Origin: Promerops cafer
Lineage: Eukaryota; Chordata; Aves; Passeriformes; Nectariniidae
Assembly: GCA_013398275.1 (NCBI GenBank)
Contig: VZSE01002451.1
Coordinates: 357,010 to 421,009, forward strand
Length of the DNA: 64,000 nt
Direction: 5' to 3'
Below are positions 34,801 to 46,800 of this stretch, piece by piece (the first letter of the stretch is position 1; each line of letters opens with the position of its first letter). Position numbers and translations under genes: made by a program. The notes under the pieces are model-generated. The model had not been told where the DNA came from, did not search any database, and was given only the letters and a program-made list of their open reading frames with translations.

Positions 34801-37800
34801 ACATCACAATTCTTAAAACCAAAAGGGAAATGTTCCCAGCAAGCAAAGCTGCTGGGAGAGGTAATTGCCTGGAGTTTGCTACAAAGTTGTGATGGTTTCA
34901 AGTTCCACAGGACTTTACTCCCAGTGATGTCCCTTGCTCCATGCTGCAGTTTCTGGGGTGTAACTATCTGGGATTGCACTGCTGGATGCTCAGTGCCATG
35001 TGCACCAGCTCACCTTCCATCCTTCCCTTAAGCATCACAGCTAAAATCAAGTCCTCTCTGTTACCAGCCCTTGAAAGACTAGATTAAGGCAAATATGCCT
35101 ACCCTCTCAAAAAGCTAGTAATAATGTGATGATGAGGTGCAGGGGAGGCTGCTGGTGCTGGCAGCTGGACTTCTGCTTTCCAGTGCCTGCTGCTCTCCGC
35201 TCCTCTTCCTTCTTCCAGATCGAAACTGCCAAGCGCATTTTGGAAGGGGTTGTAAGAAAAACTAGATTTAAATTGGTAATCCAATTCAAGATGGAAAAAT
35301 AATAATAACCCGTGACTTTAGAAAAATGCCACTCCACTGCACCACGTGCATTTGAAGAAAACTAGTTTCAACTTGTCCAAAGGATTTACTGACAACTAAT
35401 GATGATATTGCCAATCCCATTGGCAAAATACCCCAAAGGCATCCGGAGCCCGGCAGCAGTTTCCCCATTAAAGATGGGTGCAGATTACAAATACATTTTT
35501 CAAATTTTTTTTTTTTTCCAAATTTTTGCCACCTTGTGTTTCAGCCAGTTGATCTCATCACTTGCCCTCTGCAATCAAAAATAACACAAAACAAGCTGTG
35601 AGTTTGCTTGGGGAGACAGTGATGCTTGGTAACTAACTCTTATCTGAATCCAGGGAAGATGGTGATACCCTCTTTCCCGGCAACTGCCTTTGCAGTGCAG
35701 CAGGAAACACCGTGACCTCCCCGGAAAAACATCCTTTTCCATTGTCTGGGCAGTTGGATGCTGTGGGAGGGGGCACTGACACCCCCAGCACAGCAACCAG
35801 CACTTCCCACCCCCAAGACCAGGCCCTGGCTTTACCCCACGGGAAAACATCCCCGTTTTCTCCATCCTCTCCCGCCGCAGAGAAAGAGAGGAGAGAATTA
35901 ATGCAAATACTCCCATTCTTGTCGTGCACTTGAATGCCAAAATATCCCATTTGCTTAAGCCTATTTTACTGCGAGCAGCTGCCCTGGTATTATTCCCCGA
36001 CACCAAAGGCAAAGGCCAAAAGAAGTTGGTCCGGAGCAGGTGAACACCATCTGCCCGTCCCTGACAAGATGCTCGTGGCCACCATCTTCGTGTAATAACA
36101 CAAAGCCTGTCTGAACGCCTGCGAAAGGTTACGGCGGCGCTTTCTGAGCGGTGCCGTAACCTTTCGCGGGCGCTCGGGCGGGTTTTGTGTACCCACAGAG
36201 GCGGCCGAGCATCCAGCCCCGCTCGCAGCGGCCCCTGATGGATTTGCCTGCTGATCTGTGAAGTTTTACCACAGCGAGCGCTTAAAAAAAGGAAATAATT
36301 AAAAAAAAAATAAAAAAAATAATAAAAAAAAATTCCCTTCTCTAACAAAGCAGCAGGTTAACAAAAAAGAAATCAGCGCTTTTAAAAAAGGTGGCTCTGT
36401 TGATGTTTGACCTTCTCTGCGCAGCATCTTCCATGAAAAATGCTGTTGAAGGAGTGGAAATGACTAAAACTGAGGTGGAGGTGGCAGCTGAACTTAACTA
36501 AGGGCTGTGACTTGCTGCACGGGGACAAAGTCCGGCACATCCTATAAAACCTGGCGAGGCGGATGGGGAGGAAGGCAGTGGACTTTGCACGGGAGCAGCC
36601 AGCACTGCTGTGGCCAGACCTGGGGCAGCCCTTCAGAGCCCTAAATTAACTGGGATGGAGGGACTCAGGGTAGATTTGAGGACTGCTGTACTCAGTAGCA
36701 ATGATGGCTATGGGCTTTTGTCCTTGCCACCACCCAAGTAACACCCATCCTATAGGACCCACCCTCCTGGGAGCATTGCCATGACTAACCCTCCATGTTT
36801 CTGCACCCTTGATTCATCCCAAGAACCCAATAAGGGCTTGGAAATCCTTCATGAGGCTGCAGTTGTACTCCAAGAGCCAACCCAGCTCTCGACGAGCCGT
36901 TGCTGGGACAGCAACACTGGAGCACCACGAGGAAAGCTGCTGGCAAACCCCAACCCCAAGCAAGATGGGTTTTGCAACTGAGTGATGATGGAGAAAAGCC
37001 ATCAAGCCTTGGCATGATTCCCATGATTTCCAGGGTGATCTTTGAAAAATGATGAAAATATTCTGCCCTCCATGCAGACCTTTTCACTGACATCCTGCCT
37101 TAGGAAAGGAGCCACAAAACATCGGGCATCCTGGCATCCCTGCAGTGTTTTGCTGCGCAGCAATGGAGCTGTGCTGCATCCTGGATCCCTGCAGTGTTTC
37201 ACGACCCCGCTTGGAGCTGCAGAACACCACCCTGCATCCCCACATCCCACAGCAGTGCTGGTGACCCTCCCCAAGCAGTGGACGGCCACCAACAAGGTCA
37301 CAACACACACGACTTCCCAAGTGCTGCATCGCGGGCTCGTCCATCCCTGGGGAGCGCGTTTGTCCCGCAGCACGGGCTGAGCACCTCTCATACTCTTTCC
37401 AGGCAACCTGAAAGCTTGAGCAAAGCAGCTCAGGTTGGAAACACATCGAGCGCCAGGGAAGGTGCAAGATGTGGGCGTGAGGCGGCGGCAGGAGGAAAAT
37501 CCCAGCTGTCCTCACCACCTGCCAGCCCAGGATCCCAGCCCAGGCCGCGGGCATCGCTCTACCCCGGCAGCACCGAGACCGAGCTGTGACTCCAGGGGCA
37601 CGGACAAACCCAAAGCAGTGCTAATCATCCCCAGAAATCATCTCTGCGCATCTGCCAGGGGTCAGAGATGAGGATTTTTGGGGAGGGGGGATTGCAGCAA
37701 CTTTCCCCTCCTCTCCACTCATCTAATCCCCCAGGCTAATCCCTTCCAGCCATATGGAGCCCTCATATCCCAAACCTGCTCCTGGGCTGCCCCTTCGCAC

Positions 37801-40800
37801 CCTCTATGCCCCTGGGAGTAGTGCTTTGGACCTCCAAAGTGGTGTATAGGTGGGGAAAGGGTGTGATCCCCCCTCCAGACCCCCGAGAGATCCCTGAACC
37901 CCTCTACACACATGGTTTCTGATGAAAATTCACATTAAAACACTCGAAATCCAAGCAAGCACAGCCCCATGTCTGGGGTACCCTCCCCTTTTTCAACAGT
38001 AGGGTTTATTGCAGTTATTTGTGGGTGCTGCCCCCCAAAAATAATGTTTCCCAGGTCTGATAATTGCTCGATGCATTTCAAAATTAATAGAGTAGCTAGA
38101 GCAAAGGACAGGAGGAGTAAATCTGACGTAAGCCACTGTGTAATTCAGTGTTGTTCCCAAGAACTGGTGGCTTTCTCCACTGCCAAAAAAAGCCAGGGGC
38201 TAAGCTAGCTTGGAGGGGGTGCAGATCTCCCCTGGTAGGCTGGGATTTCTTGAGAGGGGGAGGGTGAACGGGAAGAGGCATTTTAACCATTTCAGCATGT
38301 TCTGGAGGAGAAGAGGTGCACATCCATGGGATAAGAGGGAATTCACCACACCACCTCCCCCCCTGCTCTGCTGCCTCTCGCCTGCCTCAACCTGGGGATC
38401 GGAAACACCGCTCCGAAGCGGCCTCATGTTTTATTTACCTTAACACCAGCTCTCTGCATTGCTTTGGTGTTGCTGGCACTGGTGATCCAGGCACAGCTGA
38501 GCTGCAGGACTTCCCCATGGAAAAGTCCTCCTGGGGCTGCACAACTGACAAGGTGCACATGGGGATAGGGGAGGATTTCTGATAAAAATACGGGTTTTAA
38601 AAAAAAATCACTGTTTTCTGCACAGAGCAGTTTTGTTAGATGCAACTCCAAGCCACATCACCCTTAAAGCTTACAAAACATTAATTATTTCTCTTCTAAG
38701 AGCACCTCTCCCTGTCAAAACACAGTGGTTAATACAAACCCCCCATTTATGAACTGGGAGCCTTTTGAAGCCAGCTCTGGAGGGACCCTATAAAACCAGC
38801 GTGCAAACCCCTGCCCCCTGACCCAGCAATAAACTGGTACGTGAGGCAGGAAAACTTAAAGTCTGGAGAGCAAGGGGAAAAAAAAAAAGAGCCCCAGGCT
38901 TTCAGACAGCAGAGAGGGGGAGGGAGCGATGTGAGAGCTGAGCATCACTGCAAGGTCTTGTTTAGGCTGGCAGTGCTGGGAAACACCAGGCTACAGAGAT
39001 GGTGAGTGGAGTTCGAGGGATGGACCGGGATGAGGAGAAGAGGGAGCACAGGCACAGTGGTCATGGCCACGAATTGCTGGTGGGAACTTCCTGATAGGCT
39101 TTTTCTCTTTTGTTTTTTTCACATCCACCATTTGACGTCCATAGGTAAGAACAGCTCCTTCACTCCCCGCAGTCAGAGCTGCTCTTGCAACACCCTGACA
39201 CAAACCCAGGCACGGGCTGGCAGGTTGACACCGGTGGCACGGCCTCCCCAGCACCCTCCTCTCCATGGTGACATTCCTACGAGCACCAGCTCGTGATGCT
39301 AACTGTCCTCAGTCCTCAAAGCTGAGCATCCAGAAACCTTCCAGCTTTGAGAGCTGCTGCCCCTCACCTCCCTGAGAGCAAAACCCCCCCGAACTCCACA
39401 GGGAGCTACAGGGAGACCCCGAGCTCCCCAAAAGGCAGAGGATGGCCCACGGCATCCCAGTTAGTTTTCCTAGGTCTTTGTAAAGGCTGCAGAGAAGCCC
39501 CCTCCCCTGTCCACCCCTCCTGGGGCACCCTGCAGACTCCCAAGTACTGGTGAAGCTCCAGGGCTCTTTGGGGTTTCTCCCTCCCCTTATCCTGGTGGGA
39601 CGGGGCACCCACCACAGCAGCCCCCAGCACCCACCAGGCTTTCAGTGGGCAAGCTCTCCTGGGAAAACCCTTCCCAGCTGCAGCATGGAAATGACAGCAG
39701 GGACGAGGGGCCTTTGTGCAGGCAGCACCCTGCTAAGCCGCACAAAGCTGGGAGCAGGGGGGTTCAAAGGCTCCTGGTGCAGGGAAGGGGCCCCTGCATC
39801 TTCCCCCCTCCCCGGGCACCGGCTTTTGTATCGCCTTGGCCGGATTCGTTAACTCCCCTGCCGGAGCTGGCTGGGGCCTCCTCCGCCTGCAATCCCTGCG
39901 GATTTTACCTCCGGGCAAGAGCAAGGCGGGGAGAAAAGGGGGGCCAGCCCAGTGCCTTAAAAGAGCCTGGTAAAAACAACAGACTGCAGTTGGGGGATAG
40001 ATACACGATGGCTTTAAAAAAGCACACCGCCGAGGAGAGTTTGATGGCTCTGCCAAAAGGAAAGAAGTGTCTTCCCACTTGCAAACAAGAGTTAATTATA
40101 GAAAAAAAGGCCCAGGAAAGTGTTAAAACCATCTGTGCCACGAGGAAGAGGCTGGGGCTGGGCGGGTGAAGGCAGCAGCGCTGACAGCTGCTGTGTACAG
40201 GCAGCCTGGACCGCTCCCCCGGCGCCGCACCGTGCCCTGCCATCCTCCTGCCCTGCCATCCTTGCTGTGACATCCTCCCACCCTGCCATCCTTGTCATGC
40301 CATCCTCCTGCCCTGCCGTTCCTGCTGTGCCATCCCTGTCACACCGTCCTCCCGCTCTGCGATCCTCGATGTGCCATCCTTGCCCTGCCATCCTCCTGCC
40401 CTGCCATCCCTGATGTGCCATCCTTGCCCTGACATCCTTGCCCTGCCATCCCTGATGTGCCATCCTTGATGTGCCATCCTTGCCCTGCCATCCTCCTGTC
40501 CTGCCATCCCTACTATGCCATCCCTGCCACGCTATCCTTGCCGTGCCATCCTCCCTAACAAGCCACAGGTCCCACCTACCCTAGCATGTGCTGCGGGTCC
40601 CCAGCAGGATCCCCCCCAGCAGCCTCCCTCCTGCAGGGGTGCACAGGGCAGGAGCTCCAGGTTCATCAGGAAAAGGCACCACCAACCCCCAGAAGCAGCC
40701 TGGATGGCACAGAAGGGACATCCCTGGGATGCACAACACAGCCTTGCCAGGAGACCTGTTCTAGGTACGTCCCACTGAAGCATCACACTGGCACACCCCA

Positions 40801-43800
40801 GGAGAGAGACCTCTAAGCACCCGTTTTTACCCCATACCCTACAGAAACACGGCCCAAGTGATGATGCCAAATGCCCTGCACTGCCTCCACCATCTCCTCA
40901 GCAGGGCTGAGGACAGACATGCCTCCTGCCGTGGGAAGGACGGGATCCACAGGAGGCCAGACCAGCCCGCAGGGCTGCGCACAGCGCCTGACCCCGCAGC
41001 CGGATCCCAACCGCTTCACAAATATTTACCTAGCTGGTTTTTAAACAAACCCCAAACGCCAGAGAGTTTAAAGTCCATGTCCTAAACAGCTCCTGTCTTG
41101 CTCTTGCCTGCCCTCGGGTCCCCAGCCGCCTGCCCAGGGAGCCTCCCAGCCCCTGCTCCCTGCCCCGACCCCCAGCTTGAAGGAAACTGCAGGCAGCAGG
41201 CTCCTGCCTGGTCAGGCAGCCGGGCTGGAGGCAACACTTCTGTCTCTGATTTTATTAGGGACATTCAGGCTGGATGATGCCTGAACACGCAACTGGTGCA
41301 TTTCAGAGGAGCCCTCATGTTGAGGAGCTTCCATACAGATTCATCGCAGAAAATAATTAGCCATAATTAAGGGCTTCTGGTTTATGGCTCCAACAATTGT
41401 TTAAACAGCAGAGCCCTGTTCAAATTAAGTTCAGGGCTCACCAATTAATATTTCTTTACCCTGCTATGGTTTAGTTTTAAACTTCTGCTCAGAGAGCAGT
41501 CTGGGCTGCTCAGATCAGGACTGCTACCCCTGTGAGCAGGCAAAGGAGCTGCGTGGTTGGGCCTGGCCCCAAAAACACTTTATTTTGAAGCAAAAACCTG
41601 TTGCAGGTAAGAGAAGAGAAGAAGGAATGAAAGGCTAAAACTGTCGGGAGCTGGAGAACACGACAGTGGATGAAGAGCAAGAAGGTGCTGCCAAGTTTTT
41701 AGATGGCTTTGAGACGTGACATGGCACCAATGCCCATGGCACAGACAGATCAGCTGGAATTTTGGCTCACCAAGTCTGAGTCTGAGGCAGTTTCAGGCTC
41801 TTCTGTGGAGCAACTACCCACCAAGCCAGCCCCCACCCCACCTGCGGCGCTCCCTCCCTATGGACAACATATGGCACGTCTTACCTCATTAGAGACATAA
41901 CTAGCAGAAATAATAAGCAAGTCTTTACACAAAATCTGAACTAGTGCACTAGAACAGGCTCTTCTGCACTGAGGTTTTTGGCTTGTCCCACCAAACCCTG
42001 TTCCAAAATCCACCTGTGCATCCTGTAGCCTGCTCGTCCTCCACACCACCAGACTGGGCAGTATCAACTGGGCAAAGCACAGTTAAATGTGGAGATCAAT
42101 ATTCATATCAAGGCAGCTTCTGAGAGGTTTCACTTGGTTAAGCAGCCTTGAGATTTTGGCTGTGAAAGGCAGTGCTGCTGACGTGGCTGTAGGTGCACTC
42201 CGGGGTCATCTATACAATTGTGATCTCCGGAGGAAGTTGCTGACGAGAGGGAATCATGGAATCATTTATGCCAGAAAAGACCTGTAAGAACATCGAGTCC
42301 AACCGTTCCCCCAGCACTGCCAAGCCCACCACTAAACCACGTCCCCAAGGGCCACATCTACCCAGCTTTTAAATCCCTCCAGGGACGGTGACTCCATCAC
42401 TGTCCTGGGCAGCCTGTTCCAAGGCTTGACGAGCTTTTCAGTGAAGAAATTTTTCCTAATATCCAATCTAAACCTTCTCTGGTGCAACTTGAGGTCATTT
42501 CCTCTCATCCTGCCTGTTCCAGCAGTCCCAGGCTGCTGGGATAGGATGCAGGAACCCCTCATGGGTGGAAACCTGCAAGCAGCTCCACAACAGATACACT
42601 AAAACTTTACTTTTTTCCACTTTTTAATTAACACCAGCCCTCTGTTAGCACTGGTGAAGAGGTGTGCCACCGTCCACCATGAGGCACCACACTGTGATGC
42701 AGTCCCATCACACAGCCCCACCATGCTGGACCAGGTAAAGGACAAGAAAAGAGGAGCCCATACAATGGCAGGCTAGGAGTTTTGTTCCCAGCATGGTGGG
42801 AACATCACATGAAGATGCTGGACAGCTTCTCCTCTCCAAGGCAGGTCCTGAAGACACCCCAGGACCACCAAGGAAAGGCCAGATGATGCTGCAAATCAAT
42901 ATAAGTCCTTCCACTGTTTTCTTTGAGGAAAAAGCATGTTTTCCCCCTGTGCTGCTTCCTCCAGCAGAAAAAACTTTAGAGACTCCTAGGAGCAAAACCC
43001 CAATGCTCCTCTGTCACCCCAAAGGGCATCTTCATGGGCGTGTGGTGCCTGCCCAGAGGCACAATCAGGGAGCTCCTGCCAACTGCAGGGTTTTTCCGAG
43101 CGTGATCGAGGAGCATCGTGGGAGGCGCGCACGGAAAACAGCCGTACCATAAACCAACTCAACTTCGTGACCTGAACGTTTTAAGACATAGCAGGAGCCT
43201 TTGTACGGTGGCCATAACTGCAATATATCAGTTAGCCATCGCTTCCACCAAGATCTAGTGCTCCAGATCTCACAGCAAATGCTGACTTAAAGACCCATAT
43301 CAAATACATTATGATACCACTGTTTCCCGTTACCCACGCTGATGATTCAATTAATTTAAAAACAGCAGTGAAATTTAATTTCACCATTAACCCTGCAGTC
43401 CCCAGCAAACTCCAGCTGGGAAGGCAGCAGCCACCTGCCCAAGTTTGGATGGACTGGAGAGGTAGGAAGAAAGTGAAGGGGTAAAAGATGAGGAAATACA
43501 GATGTGAGAAGCAAAATGGGGCAAAGCAGGTTCTTTTCTAAACCCTCTGATGGGGTAGAAAGTATAGGAAAGTTTGCAGGAGAGACAGGGAGCAGATGAC
43601 GGGTCGCAGAGCAGCACCTGCAAAGGGTTTCAGTGAAAACAGGCTCCTGCAAGAAAGGCTCACTCTTCTCCTTTCACTTCCTTCCATCAGCACCACTCAA
43701 ACTCACAGGATCCTGCCCAACTCCAAGACAAATGCCATGCAGAGCACAAAATACACCGGCAGACGCCCTCCGAAAGGGCAGCCCCCGGAGCCTGCCCAGG

Positions 43801-46800
43801 CCTCGCCTCGGATCCATCAGCAGGGCCAAGGGTTAACAAGAACCATCAAATGGAGCGCAAGCTGTTCTTTCACAGGGGTAAAAGGTTGCCCTTTCAAGAT
43901 CTGCAGGGATGGTCTGCACGTAGGCTCAGGCCTCAGGTCAAGTGGGGTTCACCCAGGGCTTCACCAGGCAGCCCAGCTCAGCGCAGAGGAACAGCACAGA
44001 AGGGACACGGCCGCCCGACGAGCTTCCCTCCCCGACACGTGGCCGCAGAAGAATAGTTAGCCCAAGCAGAGCTCTCCCATCTGCTTTTGTTTTCCACTCT
44101 TCAGTCCTGGGCTCTGCTAAAGCCCCTGAAGTCACCGGGCATCTGTTCTCCTCCACCCATCGCAATCTGCCAGCCACCGCCGCTCTGACAGCCATCCATC
44201 ACGCCGTAATACGCTGACCACGAGACCCAGTGGGACATCATTTTCAAGTCAAATGCAGCAGTTAGCATAAAATAAAGCATCGCCCTGGTTTGTTTTTTTC
44301 TTTTTTTCCCCCTTTCCTGACGATCCCGCAGCTGCAGCAAGGGACTCGGTATGCAACAAAAGTGAAGGGGGGAAAAAAAGGCACAGGAAAATGGCAATTC
44401 TACTCTTCTGAGTCATAACAATTATGACGTTGTGATAAGAAACATTTTCTATGAATTTTTAAGTACCAGTAATCCTGTTTTGCAATTGTCCCCCGGGAAC
44501 AAGGCGACAGATTGAATGGGGCTGACAGTTATTTCCATCCTGACGAACGCGGCTCCGACGCGCCGTCTCCTCCCTCCAAACTTCCCGGCCCAGCGCTCAG
44601 CCCACCGCTCCAGCTTGTCCGTGCAAGCAACGTGGAGCTGGCTTGGCCACTGGTGTGACTGAGGACATCCCCAAACACCCTCTGAAACCACCCCAGTGGC
44701 TCCAAGCCCCAAGCATATACTCCTCTGTGCACCCACAGAGCAGAGCTGCCCTCCAGTAGCACACACAGGGAGGAGATGCACCCATGAAGCCCCTTTTCCC
44801 TGGACACATGGCCATGCCCTCAAGAAACCTTCAGCTGTGAGCTACGAGGTGAGTTGAGCATCTTGGTTCCCCCGATCCCGCCACAGCAAACACCCTCGGA
44901 GGTCCAGGAAAGATGGGGATCATCAGGGAAAGCACTGCTCCACGTTTTGCTACTTGAGATTCCAAGATTTTCACCACCACTCGAAAACTCCGCAGATTTA
45001 TCTCACTGATACAGGAGAGAAGGCGGCAGGAAACACCTTTTTGTTCAAGTCTTTCAGACTGGGAACAAAACCAGCTCCTTTTACCTCTTTTGTAAAATGA
45101 GCACCGTCATCAGAATCAGTGCCGAGGAGCGAATTTGTTTTGCAGAGGATCAAATAAATAATGGATGACGAAGGAAAGCTGCCACGCCGAGACTGCTTGG
45201 GAGATGCTCTGCTCTAGGCAGCCTTTCCCAAAATGCTCCTAACAGATCCTCACACAGGCTCCAGCTCCAGCTCTGCTCTCCAAATCCCGGTACCAAGGGG
45301 TGCTCTGGCCAAAGTGACACTCTCCAAGACATCAGTGACTCGTGGCTGTTGTCTTTGGCAACCCCTACCAACAATGGGAATGTGTCTTAATTGCTGCCAG
45401 GGAAGGAAAGCAATGTGGGATGTGCTCCTGAAAACCCAGGGCATTGTGTGGGCCCTGCGAGTCCAGCAGCCTGGCACAGACCAGCATCCCTACAGGAAAA
45501 CCCAGCTTGCTGTCCTGCATTGGCCATTCTCAGTCACCAGCCTGTCAATAAGTCTCAATCCTTTCAAAAATCTTTTGTTTTGGGGTTTTTTTTTTTAGAA
45601 AAAGAAATACTAAGTTTCTGCTTCCCTGCAAGCAGTCACCCCATGCCTCTGCCACCTCCGCCCTGGAATGGCTCTGTGCCACCACGCCAGCGCCCAGCAA
45701 GGGTGGGGACAATGCCACATGCCCCCACCTACAAGGGAAGCCTGGGCCTTCAGTGCTCTATAGCCAGGAGACATTAAAATCAGCCTGTCAATTTACATGC
45801 AAATTTATTTTAGATGCGACAGAGGGCTTACAAAAGAAGGTGTACTAGATGCTGTTTGCTTCTGCTAAGGCTGTTGTGGTTTGGCTCCCAAGGGTACTGG
45901 ACGGGTGAGCCTGAGGGGTAGGTGCTGAGATGCAGAGGCTTTCACCTCTGGATCAGTCTCTGGCTGATCCCCAAGGACCAAAAACCCTCAGTGTGAGGGC
46001 AGTGCAAGCACAAATCGTGCCCACCACCACTGCCCCTCTGCCTGGCAAGCCCTCCTCGGTAAGATTCCCCCAGAATCCTTTGTCCTGTGCTTTGTTTCCC
46101 TTCCCTGAGTCCGGGGAAGCCTTCCTCCTGGCCCTCCTCCCCTCCTCCCCATCCCCAGCACCCAGCAGGTCCCCGGGGCGGTTTCTCAGAAAGCGCAACC
46201 GTTTCTGCAGAAAGTTTGGCAGTTCGGGCCAATGGCAGGAGTTTCTTTAATCAACTCAAGTGGCATTTTCTGTAGATAACTCTCCCACTCTCAGCTGCCA
46301 AGAAAAAGCCAGTCGGACAGCAGCAAGGAAAAAAAAACCCCAACACAACCCCCCCCCCCCCCAACAGAGGCTGCAAAGTCACCGCACAAGCTCGCGGGGT
46401 GATTATTTATAGCCTTTCCCTCTGCAAAAGCCAAAAATAATTGTTCCAGCCCAATTAATGAATTTCTGAATGCTGGGCTCAGGGGTAGCCACCGAAGTGC
46501 AGCACTTTGAGCTACTTGCAATGTACTGGGCTCTAGAATAATGTATTTAAGAAGGGAGAAAACTTATTGTGCAGGAGCAACTGCAGACAGAGAAGAGAGG
46601 AGTGAGACCATGAAAGCAGCAACCCTGCAGACCCCAAGGTCACTGGGGAAGGAGGGGAAGGAGGTGCTCCAGGCACCAGAGCAGAGATTCCCCTGCAGCC
46701 TGTGGTGCAGAGCATGGTGAGGCAGCTGTGCCCCTGCAGCCCATGGAGCTCCATGGTGGAGCTGAGATCCACCTGCAGCCCATGGGGAACCCCACAGTGG

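Noticed and set aside
40237..40560. CRISPR-like array
   Set aside because: The spacing is irregular, the units are diverged and directly abutting without unique spacers, and the genome is a bird's. It is a minisatellite.
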